From: Acidimicrobiia bacterium | GTDB lineage: Bacteria; Actinomycetota; Acidimicrobiia; Spongiisociales; UBA5794 | Direction: 5' to 3' | NCBI GenBank assembly: GCA_029939995.1 | Contig: JAOZRW010000003.1 | Span: 1 to 50,662 of the forward strand | DNA: 50,662 nt | Part shown: one piece after another, positions 27,637-35,399 of the stretch | Numbering within the stretch: the stretch's first letter is position 1 | How the letters are laid out: each line of letters begins with the position of its first letter | The notes under the pieces: model-generated | Told to the model about the DNA's origin: nothing | The model's input: the letters and a program-made list of their open reading frames with translations, nothing else | The model's database searches: none | Program-made: the position numbers and the translations under genes

Positions 27637-27662
27637 GGGGGAGCCGGGTCGCCGGCTCCCCC
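27637..27662 (+). terminator. Terminator after uraA
   Basis: gggggagccgg-gtcg-ccggctccccc, an 11-bp perfect stem with a tetraloop, 30 bases after the uraA stop. The following 220 bases (27663-27882) contain no gene I can support and should hold the deaminase promoter. Confidence 0.8.
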
Positions 27663-27882
27663 AACGCCTGTGTAGGACGGTGCGCCGGTGACAACTCCGG
27701 GGATCGACGTGGTGCGGGGCGGTACTCGGCAACGGCTCTCGAGCGGGTGATCGTTCGGTCTCGATCTCGGCGGCATCCGGGCGAGAATCGTCGCGGCCCT
27801 TCGCGGCGACCACCGCTTTCACTGTCTCGGACCGGGACGTCGACTACCCGGGCACGTGTCTCAAACCTCGTGGGAGGGACTG

Positions 27883-28332
27883 ATGAACGAAGACGATGCA
27901 CGCTTCCTCGCCCTGGCCATCGAGCAAGCCAAGATCGGCCGCTCCGAAGGGGGCATCCCGATCGGCGCGGTACTCGCCTCGGAAGGCAAGGTGCTCGGCG
28001 CCGGGCGCAACCGCCGGATCCAGCTCGGCTCGCCGATCCGTCACGGCGAGACGGATGCGCTCGAGGTCGCCGGCCGGCAGTCGGCGGCCGTGTACCGCAA
28101 GTCGACGATGTACACGACGCTGTCGCCGTGCGACATGTGCACGGGAGCCATCCTGCTGTACGGCATCCCGCGGGTCGTGATCGGCGAGAACCGCACGTTC
28201 ATGGGCGGCGAGGACTATCTCCGGAGCCGCGGCGTCGAGGTGATCGTCGCCGACGATCCCGAGTGCATCGCGATGATGGAGGATTTCATCGCGGAGAGCC
28301 CGGAGATGTGGAACGAGGACATCGGGGAGTAG
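27883..28332 (+). CDS. Cytosine deaminase, Fcy1 (yeast) type
   Basis: A 149-aa zinc enzyme of the cytidine-deaminase fold predicted to convert cytosine to uracil and ammonia. Zinc ligands and catalytic Glu are H54 and E56 (RHGETDAL) with C83 and C86 (TLSPCDMCTGA). The closeness to yeast Fcy1 is striking: YTTLSPCDMCTGAI, YGIPR, VVIGEN, and the shared C-terminus ending EDIGE. That end belongs to the yeast cytosine-deaminase lid region, which argues against guanine deaminase or TadA. A GGGAGGG site precedes the ATG at 27883; the track start at 27856 is rejected. Confidence 0.9.
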   Translation: MNEDDARFLALAIEQAKIGRSEGGIPIGAVLASEGKVLGAGRNRRIQLGSPIRHGETDALEVAGRQSAAVYRKSTMYTTLSPCDMCTGAILLYGIPRVVIGENRTFMGGEDYLRSRGVEVIVADDPECIAMMEDFIAESPEMWNEDIGE

Positions 28333-28364
28333 CGCCCCGATCGGACCACGCGGCGGAGCGGGTT

Positions 28365-28422
28365 GCCCCCCTGCGTCGTCGCTTCGCTCCTCCGCGTCCC
28401 CCCGTCCGGCGGCCGGGGGGAC
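28365..28422 (-). repeat. Intergenic palindromic repeat, copy 1 (reverse orientation)
   Basis: Read on the minus strand it is GTCCCCCCG, loop, CGGGGGGAC, then gcggaggagcg-aagcgacgacgc and AGGGGGGC. The same modular element recurs at 40467-40521 and 40836-40896. A related shorter hairpin (gtccccccgtcttgcagcttggggac) follows at 28454-28479. The 28333-28514 interval holds no gene I can support. Confidence 0.75.
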
Positions 28423-28453
28423 ATGGAATATGGGGTGAGTCCCCGGCTCTCTT

Positions 28454-28479
28454 GTCCCCCCGTCTTGCAGCTTGGGGAC
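28454..28479. repeat. Partial relative of the palindromic repeat
   Basis: gtccccccg ... cttggggac: the left arm is identical to the repeat family and the right arm is shortened. It is followed by a run of ten G. Confidence 0.5.
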
Positions 28480-28514
28480 ATGGAGTGGGGGGGGGGCGTG
28501 GTTCATGGGCCGGG

Positions 28515-29339
28515 CTACCGGCGGACGGTGTACGACCACCGGTCGACCACGTTGCCGCTGGGGTCCTGGAGGATCGCCGTGTCCCCGCCGTTCGACCAGA
28601 CGGGGAGATCCGCACACCAGAAGACGATGTCCGTCCGGTCGGTGCCGCAGCCGCTCTTGACGGTCAGGGTGCCGCCCGGCTCGACGACCGACCGGTAGCG
28701 GTAGCGATTCTGTGAGGACTCGTCGCGAAGCACCCAGTCGTGGAGATCGACCGGATCTGCCCCCTCGTTGACGATCGCGACGAACTCATCGTTGAGGCGC
28801 TCGCCGTCCGGCCCGGGCGGATCGTACGAGACATCGATGATGGCGATGTCGGTGGGTTGCGGGGGGCCGCAGGCGTCGGCCGCCCAGAGTCCGAGTTTCT
28901 CGTCCGCGGCGGCGTTGCCGATGTCGAGGTACTCGTCGGCGAGGGGATGATCGGTCTGCAGCGTGATGGCGCTGCCGGTGGCGAGCATGCGCTCGTTGAC
29001 GTCGTCACCATCGACGGTGACGTATCTCAACAGGCGTCCGTACCGGTCGGTGTCGTCCGGGCCCGGTGTGAGGATCATGTCCTTGCCTCGGGTCGCGGCG
29101 ATGAGCGCATCGCGCGACTCGGATCCGAAGCACTCGTCGCTCTCCGGAGCGTTGATCCCGATGAGACGAACCTCGCGAACGTCCCCGTCGATGAGGACGT
29201 CCATGGAGTCGCCGTCGACGGCGCGGACGAGCGACCCGATCTCGCCGCCCGGCGGCGCACTTCCGGAACGCTCGCCGGTCGGCCCGGCGCACGCCGCGGC
29301 GAGCAGGATGATCGGGAGAGCGATGGCGACGGGGCGCAT
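28515..29339 (-). CDS. Secreted nuclease lipoprotein: thermonuclease + lamin-tail domain
   Basis: A 274-aa lipoprotein (signal peptide VAIALPIILLAAAC). Residues 35-150 form a staphylococcal-nuclease domain: VRAVDGDSMDVLIDG with the metal Asp, VRLIGINAPESDE with the Arg and Glu, and DTDRYGRLLRYV with the second catalytic Arg. Residues about 160-270 form a lamin-tail (LTD) beta-sandwich (NDEFVAIVNEGADPVDLHDWVLRD), often found on surface nucleases. It should degrade extracellular DNA or RNA. It sits beside the pyrimidine island on the opposite strand. On the minus strand, TACCGT lies 7 nt before the ATG, suggesting a leaderless mRNA. Confidence 0.92.
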   Translation of the reverse strand: MRPVAIALPIILLAAACAGPTGERSGSAPPGGEIGSLVRAVDGDSMDVLIDGDVREVRLIGINAPESDECFGSESRDALIAATRGKDMILTPGPDDTDRYGRLLRYVTVDGDDVNERMLATGSAITLQTDHPLADEYLDIGNAAADEKLGLWAADACGPPQPTDIAIIDVSYDPPGPDGERLNDEFVAIVNEGADPVDLHDWVLRDESSQNRYRYRSVVEPGGTLTVKSGCGTDRTDIVFWCADLPVWSNGGDTAILQDPSGNVVDRWSYTVRR

Positions 29340-29464
29340 GGTGCGAACGGTACCTTCGGGGCGCCGGTTCCGTCGCTATCGTCGCACCGGACACGCGGGG
29401 AAGGACGGTGTCTGCAGCATCGGCGAACGGTGCCGACGGGAACGCCTACGGGAGGTCGGATCGA

Positions 29465-30244
29465 ATGAAGCAGTTGGGGATTCTGACGCTGGCGGTGAGC
29501 CTGGTGCTGGCGGCGTGCGGCGGGAGCGCGGATGTCGCGGACGCTGACGCCGCGACGACGACGCTGCCGACGACGACCACGACCACTACGTCGCTCGCCA
29601 CCACGACCACGACGACGGCGCCGACTACGCCCCCCGCGCCGACGACCACGACGACGGCCGCCACAACGACGACCACGATCCCCACCACCACGACGACCGC
29701 TCCGACGACGACCACGACGACCGCGAGCGCCGCCGTTCAGGTCAGCAACGTGGGAGTCCAGGCCGGGCCGGCCTGGGTCTATCTCGGGATCGGTGACGAA
29801 GACGCGATCGCGGCGTTCTCCGCAGCGCTGGGCGCTCCGACGGTGGATACCGGCTGGATCGACGCGTTCTCTTCCCCGTACGGCGTCTGCCCCGGGCCGG
29901 TCGTTCGGGGAGTGGAGTGGGGCTCGTTCGTCGCGTTGTTCACACAGGCCGAAACCGACTTCTGGACGGCGGGCGTTCCTCACTTCTTCGCCTACTACTA
30001 CACGGATGGGGACGACCCGGCCGGTATCACGACCACGGAAGGTGTCGCGATCGGGGACACGATCGCCGCGCTCGAAACGGCCTACCCGGGGGAGATCACG
30101 ATGGACGAGAGCTGGTTCGATCCCACGATCGGATTCTGGTCCTACCGGCTCGCGACGTGGACGGGCATGTGGGGCTACTCCGACGGCCTCACATCGGACG
30201 CCCCCATCACCTCGATCAACGGCGGGCAGGGCTGCGGCGAGTAG
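29465..30244 (+). CDS. Lipoprotein with a long Thr-rich linker
   Basis: A 259-aa protein of unknown function. The lipoprotein signal (ILTLAVSLVLAAC) is followed by about 65 residues composed mostly of Thr with some Ala and Pro, a typical actinobacterial wall-spanning or glycosylated linker. The C-terminal 160 residues are a globular extracellular domain (VYLGIGDEDAIAAFSAALG, then GVCPGPVVRGVEWGSFVALF and a Trp/Tyr-rich end) with two Cys that may pair. GGAGG lies 9 nt before the ATG at 29465. The linker is encoded by an acg/acc repeat tract that produces long shadow ORFs on the other strand. Confidence 0.85.
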   Translation: MKQLGILTLAVSLVLAACGGSADVADADAATTTLPTTTTTTTSLATTTTTTAPTTPPAPTTTTTAATTTTTIPTTTTTAPTTTTTTASAAVQVSNVGVQAGPAWVYLGIGDEDAIAAFSAALGAPTVDTGWIDAFSSPYGVCPGPVVRGVEWGSFVALFTQAETDFWTAGVPHFFAYYYTDGDDPAGITTTEGVAIGDTIAALETAYPGEITMDESWFDPTIGFWSYRLATWTGMWGYSDGLTSDAPITSINGGQGCGE

Positions 30245-30257
30245 CCGTAAGGGCGAG

Positions 30258-30287
30258 TTGCCGTTACCCGGCGGGCGTCCCTACACT
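30258..30287 (+). promoter_or_regulatory. Candidate promoter of the alpha (rpmJ-rplQ) operon
   Basis: TTGCCG, 18-base spacer, TACACT, about 190 bases before rpmJ. A separate promoter is expected here because the operon has been cut off from spc by the inserted block. Confidence 0.5.
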
Positions 30288-30322
30288 CCCGTCAGCGGCC
30301 CGGGAACGGGGCGCGTTTTCCC

Positions 30323-30475
30323 ATGCAAAGACGTCGTTGATATCGACGGGTCCGGGCACCGCTCGGCCACCGTCGGTGTAGAGGTCACACTTCGCTGCGG
30401 ACACCTCCGTGCCCGCCTTGGTGACTCTCGGATGCGACGTCCGAAAGAATCGAACCGAGGCAGGATCACCACTGA
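30323..30475 (+). pseudogene. Probable infA (translation initiation factor IF-1) relic
   Basis: This stretch sits exactly where infA is expected, directly before rpmJ. One frame reads KDVVDIDGS, then [21 protein letters not shown], then NRGRIT. These line up with the IF-1 landmarks K(K)D-EVEGT, F-VEL-NGH, SGKMR and SRGRIT. Spacing is nearly conserved up to MRR (15 residues instead of 16, then 9 as in IF-1), but the MR-to-RGRIT segment has about 6 residues instead of about 23. The only nearby ATG (30323) is out of frame with the rest and the frame has no stop before rpmJ. The alignment was made by eye, so a chance resemblance is possible. Confidence 0.45.
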
Positions 30476-30588
30476 TGAAAGTATCAGCATCCGCCAAGAA
30501 AATGTGCGATAAGTGTCGGATCATCCGACGTAAGGGTCGCGTCTGGGTGATCTGCGAGAACCCGCGACACAAGCAGCGTCAGGGGTAG
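30475..30588 (+). CDS. rpmJ: 50S ribosomal protein L36
   Basis: A 37-aa protein, too short for the ORF track: [14 protein letters not shown], then [20 protein letters not shown]. The zinc knuckle CDKC...C...H is the C+ form of L36, which folds into the 23S rRNA near the L7/L12 stalk base. It is the first intact gene of the alpha operon and is followed 7 bases later by rpsM. Confidence 0.97.
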   Translation: MKVSASAKKMCDKCRIIRRKGRVWVICENPRHKQRQG

Positions 30589-30595
30589 CGCACAC

Positions 30596-30973
30596 ATGGC
30601 ACGAATCGCAGGAGTAGACCTCCCGAGAGACAAGCGGGTCGAAATCGGCCTGACATACATCTATGGCATCGGACGCACCGGGTCACAGCAGATCCTGAAC
30701 GCGCTCGACATCTCATACGACACCAAAGTCCGCGATCTCACCGACTCGGAAGTCGTGAAGATCCGGCAGTTCATCGACAGCAACTACATGGTCGAGGGTG
30801 ATCTTCGCCGCGAAGTCGCTCAGAACATCAAGCGCAAGATCGAGATCGGCAGCTATCAGGGCCTCCGCCATCGTCGCGGATTGCCGGTGCGCGGCCAGCG
30901 CACCCACACGAACGCCCGGACCCGCAAGGGCCGTCGCGCTCCGGTTGCCGGCAAGAAGAAGGTCGGTAAGTAA
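30596..30973 (+). CDS. rpsM: 30S ribosomal protein S13
   Basis: S13 (125 aa) binds 16S rRNA in the 30S head and contacts the P-site tRNA and L5. [25 protein letters not shown] and the C-terminal [22 protein letters not shown] are diagnostic. Length is normal and the stop overlaps rpsK by one base. Confidence 0.98.
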   Translation: MARIAGVDLPRDKRVEIGLTYIYGIGRTGSQQILNALDISYDTKVRDLTDSEVVKIRQFIDSNYMVEGDLRREVAQNIKRKIEIGSYQGLRHRRGLPVRGQRTHTNARTRKGRRAPVAGKKKVGK

Positions 30974-31362
30974 TGGCGAAACAGTCACCGCGGCCACGCC
31001 GCAAAGCCCGCAGGACCATTACCCACGGTCAGGCGCACATCAGGGCGAGTTTCAACAACACGATCATCACGATCACCGACCAGAAGGGCGAGGTCGTCGG
31101 CTGGTCCTCGGGTGGTTCGGTCGGGTTCAAGGGATCCCGCAAATCGACCCCGTACGCCGCACAGGTGGCCGCCGAGCAGGCCGCTCGCAAGGTTGGCGAG
31201 ATGGGGATCCGCAAGCTGGATGTGATCGTCCGCGGATCCGGGTCCGGTCGCGAAACGGCGATCCGCACGCTTCAGAACATGGGCATCGAGGTCACCGGGA
31301 TCAAGGACGTCACGCCGGTGCCGCACAACGGATGCCGCCCCAAGAAGCGGAGGATGCGTTAA
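30973..31362 (+). CDS. rpsK: 30S ribosomal protein S11
   Basis: S11 (129 aa) forms part of the 30S platform near the Shine-Dalgarno helix. [15 protein letters not shown], the [21 protein letters not shown] motif and the C-terminal [17 protein letters not shown] are typical. It overlaps rpsM by one base and is two bases from rpsD. Confidence 0.98.
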   Translation: MAKQSPRPRRKARRTITHGQAHIRASFNNTIITITDQKGEVVGWSSGGSVGFKGSRKSTPYAAQVAAEQAARKVGEMGIRKLDVIVRGSGSGRETAIRTLQNMGIEVTGIKDVTPVPHNGCRPKKRRMR

Positions 31363-31364
31363 CG

Positions 31365-31970
31365 ATGGCTCGATACACCGGACCGAGGACGAAGGTGAGC
31401 CGTCGGGCTCGACAGCTCCTCGATGAGAACAAGGCGAAGTACTTCGATCGGCGGCCCTATCCGCCGGGGGAGCACGGTCGGGGTCGCATCCGCGAATCCC
31501 AGTACCTGGTCCAGCTTCGCGAGAAGCAGAAGCTCCGTTTCATGTACGGCGTGCTGGAGAAGCAGTTCCGCCGCTACTACAAGGAAGCCGCCCGTCAGTC
31601 GGGGATCACCGGTACGAACCTGCTCGTGATCCTCGAGACCAGGCTCGACAACGTCGTGTACCGCTCCGGTCTCGCCAGGACGCGCCCGCAGGCCCGTCAG
31701 CTGGTGAACCACGGCCACTTCCTCGTCAACGGCAAGCGCGTCGACATCCCGTCCTACCAGGTCCGCGGCGGTGACGTCGTGACCGTCAAGGAGCGGAGTC
31801 TCGAGATCCTTCCGATCCTGCACGCCGTCGACACCGGCGACCGAACCGTTCCCGAGTGGATGGAAGTCGATACCGACGAGCGAAAGATCACCATCAAGGA
31901 TCTGCCCAGCAGAGAGCAGATCGACACCGAGATCAAAGAGCAGCTCATCGTCGAGCTGTATTCGAAGTAG
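31365..31970 (+). CDS. rpsD: 30S ribosomal protein S4, zinc-free form
   Basis: S4 (201 aa) nucleates 30S body assembly and in enterobacteria represses the alpha operon. The start is the ATG at 31365; the open frame extends upstream but covers rpsM and rpsK. The N-terminal region (ARYTGPRTKVSRRARQL) lacks the zinc-binding cysteines. The S4 RNA-binding domain is clear (RLDNVVYRSGLARTRPQARQLVNHGHFLVNGKRVD). A 31-base gap leads to rpoA. Confidence 0.98.
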   Translation: MARYTGPRTKVSRRARQLLDENKAKYFDRRPYPPGEHGRGRIRESQYLVQLREKQKLRFMYGVLEKQFRRYYKEAARQSGITGTNLLVILETRLDNVVYRSGLARTRPQARQLVNHGHFLVNGKRVDIPSYQVRGGDVVTVKERSLEILPILHAVDTGDRTVPEWMEVDTDERKITIKDLPSREQIDTEIKEQLIVELYSK

Positions 31971-32001
31971 TAGCCCCACGACCCGAAAGGGGAGTCTCTC
32001 C

Positions 32002-32964
32002 GTGCTGATCACGCAGCGGCCCACCATTGAAGAAGAGAGCGTCACCGAGACTCGATCGCGGTTCATCGTTGAACCACTCGAGCCGGGTTTCGGCTACACG
32101 CTCGGAAACACCATGCGGCGCACGCTGCTGTCCCGGGTCCCGGGTGCGGCGATCACGTCCGTCCGAATCGAAGGCGTACAGCACGAGTTCGCGACCATCG
32201 AGGGCGTCGTCGAAGACGTCGTCGATTTCATCCTGAACCTCAAGCAGGTCGTTCTCCGGATCGACGCCGACGAGCCCCAGAACCTCTACCTGTCCGCACG
32301 CGGCAAGGGCGAGGTGACCGCAGGTGACATCAAGACGCCGGCCGGCGTCGAGATCGTCAACTCCGATCACCACCTCGCGACGCTGTCGTCGTCGGCGAAG
32401 CTCGAAGTCGAGATGACGGCCGGTAGGGGAGTCGGATACCGCAACGCCGAGAAGAACAAGACGTCGGACGCGATCGGTGTGATGCCGATCGATTCGATCT
32501 ACTCGCCGGTGCGCAAGGTCGCATACCGGGTCGAAGCGACCCAGGTCGGGCAGATGATCGACTTCGACAAGCTCATCCTCGACATCGAGACCGACGGATC
32601 CGTCACGCCGGCCGAGGCGATCTCCTCGGCGGGCGGCACGCTCAGGAACCTGTTCGAGCTCTTCGCAGATCTCGACGACTACGACGCACTCGAACTCGAC
32701 GAGATCATCCAGCCCGAAGCAGCGGGCCAGGAGCACCTCGACCTTCCGATCGAGGCGCTCGATCTGTCGGAGCGTCCCAGGAACTGTCTCCGCAGGGCCC
32801 AGGTCCAGACGGTCGGCGAGCTCATCGAGAAATCCGAGGACGAGTTGCTGAACATCACCAACTTCGGGCAGAAGTCGCTCGAAGAGGTCGTTGCGAAGCT
32901 CGACGAACTCGGATTCTCGCTCCGGGCGATGGCCGACTCGGAATCCACAGAAAGCATTGTCTGA
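32002..32964 (+). CDS. rpoA: RNA polymerase alpha subunit
   Basis: RpoA (320 aa) dimerises to start RNA polymerase assembly and its C-terminal domain touches UP elements and activators. The N-terminal domain holds [34 protein letters not shown]. After an acidic linker, the CTD contains [18 protein letters not shown] and [18 protein letters not shown]. The start is GTG at 32002 with AAGGGGAG 8 nt upstream. It overlaps rplQ by one base. Confidence 0.98.
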   Translation: MLITQRPTIEEESVTETRSRFIVEPLEPGFGYTLGNTMRRTLLSRVPGAAITSVRIEGVQHEFATIEGVVEDVVDFILNLKQVVLRIDADEPQNLYLSARGKGEVTAGDIKTPAGVEIVNSDHHLATLSSSAKLEVEMTAGRGVGYRNAEKNKTSDAIGVMPIDSIYSPVRKVAYRVEATQVGQMIDFDKLILDIETDGSVTPAEAISSAGGTLRNLFELFADLDDYDALELDEIIQPEAAGQEHLDLPIEALDLSERPRNCLRRAQVQTVGELIEKSEDELLNITNFGQKSLEEVVAKLDELGFSLRAMADSESTESIV

Positions 32965-33314
32965 TGCCACGACCGAAGAAGGGCGCTCGCCTCGGGGGGA
33001 GTCCCAGCCACCAGCGAAAGATCCTTGCGAACCTCACCGTTCAGCTCATCGAGCATGAGCGCGTGACGACGACGCACGCCAAGGCCCGTGACCTTCGCCC
33101 GTACGCGGAGAAGATCATCACGAAGGCCCGGCGCGGAGATCTCCACGCACGGCGCCTCGTCCTCGCCAAGATCGGCGACAACGACGCTGTGACGAAGCTC
33201 TTCGACGAGGTCGGTCCCCGCTACGCCGACCGCGAGGGCGGCTACACGAGGATCATCAAGCTCGGTCAGCGTCGCGGTGACGCCTCGGAGATGGCGATCA
33301 TCGAGCTCGTCTGA
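32964..33314 (+). CDS. rplQ: 50S ribosomal protein L17
   Basis: L17 (116 aa) sits near the tunnel exit. [34 protein letters not shown] and the C-terminal [25 protein letters not shown] are diagnostic. It closes the alpha operon and is followed by a terminator. Confidence 0.98.
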   Translation: MPRPKKGARLGGSPSHQRKILANLTVQLIEHERVTTTHAKARDLRPYAEKIITKARRGDLHARRLVLAKIGDNDAVTKLFDEVGPRYADREGGYTRIIKLGQRRGDASEMAIIELV

Positions 33315-33337
33315 CGAGCGGACACAACCGATCGACG

Positions 33338-33365
33338 AGATGCCCCGGCACGTTCCGGGGCGTCT
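33338..33365 (+). terminator. Terminator after the alpha operon
   Basis: agatgccccgg-cacgtt-ccggggcgtct is an 11-bp stem with one G-T pair, 24 bases after rplQ. Confidence 0.8.
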
Positions 33366-33377
33366 CTGCGTTCCGGG

Positions 33378-33383
33378 TACGCT
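33378..33383 (+). promoter_or_regulatory. -10 element for a leaderless Nudix mRNA
   Basis: TACGCT followed by exactly six bases and the ATG at 33390; transcription would start at or next to the start codon, and no ribosome binding site is present. Confidence 0.55.
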
Positions 33384-33389
33384 CCACTC

Positions 33390-33962
33390 ATGATCCCGAC
33401 GATCCGAACCCTCCTCGAAGCGGCTTCACCCGGCTTGCCCGGCGACGTCGTCGAACGCTCGCTGGCGCTCGCCCGCGAGCCCGATCCGACCGACCGCAAC
33501 CGGTTCACCCCCGGGCACTTCACGGCATCGGGTCTCGTGGTGTCCCCGGACGGCGCATCGCTCCTCCTGATCCACCACCGGCGACTCGCCCGGTGGCTGC
33601 AACCGGGCGGTCACATCGATCCGGGAGACCCGTCACCGATCGCGGCGGCGGCCAGGGAGGTGCTCGAAGAGACGGGGATCGAGACGACGCCGATCGGGGC
33701 CGGTCTCATCGACGTCGACATCCACCACATCCCGCCCCGTGACCCGGAACCCGCCCACGAGCACTTCGACCTGCGATTCGCCTTCGCAGCGGTGACGACC
33801 GACCTGGTCGCCGACGACGAGGTGAACGACGCCGTCTGGGCTCGGTGGGAGGATCTCGGAGGATACCGGGTCGACCGGTCCGTTCTCCGGGCGGCGGACG
33901 CCGTCGTGAGGGCGTGGTCGGAACGAGCCGCCGGTAACCTGGGGCGTCCCGAGCGAAGGTAG
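33390..33962 (+). CDS. Nudix hydrolase
   Basis: A 190-aa Nudix-fold enzyme. The Nudix box reads GGHIDPGDPSPIAAAAREVLEETGIE, with the REVLEETG helix intact; the upstream acidic position is Asp and one extra residue is present in the loop. Flanking strands (GLVVSPDGASLLLIHH, LARWLQPGGH) are typical. Substrate cannot be told from sequence; small members of this kind hydrolyse nucleoside diphosphate derivatives. The gene starts its own unit after the ribosomal terminator and ends 3 bases before the membrane protein gene. Confidence 0.9.
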   Translation: MIPTIRTLLEAASPGLPGDVVERSLALAREPDPTDRNRFTPGHFTASGLVVSPDGASLLLIHHRRLARWLQPGGHIDPGDPSPIAAAAREVLEETGIETTPIGAGLIDVDIHHIPPRDPEPAHEHFDLRFAFAAVTTDLVADDEVNDAVWARWEDLGGYRVDRSVLRAADAVVRAWSERAAGNLGRPERR

Positions 33963-33965
33963 GCG

Positions 33966-34490
33966 ATGGGCGTCGTCCTCAACAGACTCCTCCAGGCGAT
34001 CCGGTTCGACCGGGACGCGTTCGTCTGGATGGACTTCAACGACCGGGCCACGGGGGATGCGCTCATCCTCGTGGCGGCCACCGAGGTGCTGTTCCTCTTT
34101 GCCGGCGGGACGTCGTTGTTCGGCATCGTCACCGACCTGGTCAGCGTGCTGTCGGCGCTGCTGTCGACGGTCATGTTCTGGCTCATCTACAGCGGCCTCG
34201 TGTACGCGATCGTCGTGTACCTCTTCCGGGGCGACGGCCACTACCCGATCTACCTCAGGATCGCCGGGTTCGCGTTCCCGACCTTGCTGCTCACGATCGC
34301 AACGACGCGGATCTTCGGCGGCGGCCTGATCGGAGCGCTCGTCGGGTCGCTCTGGTTCCTTCTCGTCGTCGCCTACGGAACGCACTACGTGTCGGATCTG
34401 CCGCTCGACCGGTCGATCGTCGCCGCAGTTCTCGGGTGGGCGGGGTGGATCGTCGTGTCGGCCATCCTCGGCGGCTTCAGCCTCTTCTAG
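33966..34490 (+). CDS. Yip1-like integral membrane protein
   Basis: A 174-aa protein with about five hydrophobic helices (DALILVAATEVLFLFAGG, LSALLSTVMFWLIYSGLVYAIVVYLF, IAGFAFPTLLLTIAT, ALVGSLWFLLVVAYGTHYV and a C-terminal helix ending ILGGFSLF). The FWxxxSxxxYxxxxxL...G pattern between helices 2 and 3 resembles the Yip1 family. It lies between the Nudix gene and truA in one transcription unit. Function unknown. Confidence 0.75.
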   Translation: MGVVLNRLLQAIRFDRDAFVWMDFNDRATGDALILVAATEVLFLFAGGTSLFGIVTDLVSVLSALLSTVMFWLIYSGLVYAIVVYLFRGDGHYPIYLRIAGFAFPTLLLTIATTRIFGGGLIGALVGSLWFLLVVAYGTHYVSDLPLDRSIVAAVLGWAGWIVVSAILGGFSLF

Positions 34491-34498
34491 GACCGAGC

Positions 34499-35260
34499 GT
34501 GCCGACTTACCGCATCGACCTCGCGTACGACGGAACCGGTTTCCACGGCTACGCCCGACAGGTCGGGCTGCGGACCGTTCAGGGCTCGCTCGAGACGGCG
34601 CTGTTCCACAGGACCGGTGAGGTGGACACGGTCGTCGCGGGTCGGACCGACCGGGGCGTGCACGCTGCCGGTCAGGTCGTGAGCTTCGCCGTCGATTCGC
34701 CCCTCGACACGACCCGGCTGCGACGAAGCCTCAACCGGCAGCTCGGGCCGGAGATCGCCGTGAACGACGTCCGAGAGGTCGACCCGGCCTTCAACGCCAG
34801 GTTCTCCGCCATCGGCCGTCGGTACCGGTACCGGATCCTGAACGCCCCGGTCCACGACCCGCTGCAGGCGCGTTCGGCGTGGCACGTGCCGGAGCCGCTG
34901 GACGTCGCGGCGATGGACCGCGCGATCGGTGCGCTCGTCGGCGAGCACGACTTCGCGACGTTCTGTCGGAAGGCTCCGGGTCGGACGACCGAGCGGGAAG
35001 TGCTCACCGCCCGATGGGCCCGCACCGGGGACGTGGTCGAACTGTCGATCTCGGCGAAGGCGTTCTGTCACCACATGGTGCGCTCGATCGTGGCGACGTC
35101 CGTCGAAGTCGGCCGGGGCCGCCTCCCCTCGAACGGAGTCGTCGAAGCCCTCGAGGCGAGAGATCGTTCGGCCTCGAGCGGAACGGCCCCTCCCCAAGGC
35201 CTCACCCTCATGGAAGTCACCTACCCGACACGAACCCAGGGTTCTCTGCGCCCTATATGA
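34499..35260 (+). CDS. truA: tRNA pseudouridine(38-40) synthase TruA
   Basis: TruA (253 aa) isomerises uridines 38-40 in the tRNA anticodon stem. The catalytic Asp lies in AGRTDRGVHAAGQV (around residue 52), and RRYRYRILN and the AFCHHMVRSIV motif complete the family pattern. The GTG at 34499 gives the standard start (PTYRIDLAYDGTGFHGYARQ). Its position before rplM-rpsI matches many bacteria. Confidence 0.96.
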   Translation: MPTYRIDLAYDGTGFHGYARQVGLRTVQGSLETALFHRTGEVDTVVAGRTDRGVHAAGQVVSFAVDSPLDTTRLRRSLNRQLGPEIAVNDVREVDPAFNARFSAIGRRYRYRILNAPVHDPLQARSAWHVPEPLDVAAMDRAIGALVGEHDFATFCRKAPGRTTEREVLTARWARTGDVVELSISAKAFCHHMVRSIVATSVEVGRGRLPSNGVVEALEARDRSASSGTAPPQGLTLMEVTYPTRTQGSLRPI

Positions 35261-35280
35261 CGTCCTGAGCCCGCGGTTCA

Positions 35281-35305
35281 CGGGAACGTGCGGGCCGCGT
35301 TCCCG
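35281..35305 (+). terminator. Hairpin after truA
   Basis: cgggaacg and cgttcccg form an 8-bp stem with a 9-base loop, 20 bases after the truA stop. No T-run follows, so termination is likely but not certain. Confidence 0.6.
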
Positions 35306-35399
35306 CTTCGACCGTCCGGCCACCGGGATACGGCGCATCATCCCCGGAGGGTGAACTCGCCCTCCCCGGTGAGCCGGGGGAAGAATATTCGCTCGAATA

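Noticed and set aside
26129-27901. 590-aa minus-strand ORF opposite uraA
   Set aside because: Highly charged, no family features; uraA on the + strand has all NCS2 motifs.
28333-28514. Small ORFs around the G/C-rich repeats
   Set aside because: They cover palindromic repeat DNA, lack ribosome binding sites and encode low-complexity peptides.
28740-29468. 242-aa plus-strand ORF opposite the nuclease gene
   Set aside because: The minus-strand product has a signal peptide and nuclease catalytic residues; the plus-strand frame has none.
29446-29715. Val-rich 89-aa minus-strand ORF
   Set aside because: Complement of the Thr-rich acg/acc repeat in the lipoprotein gene.
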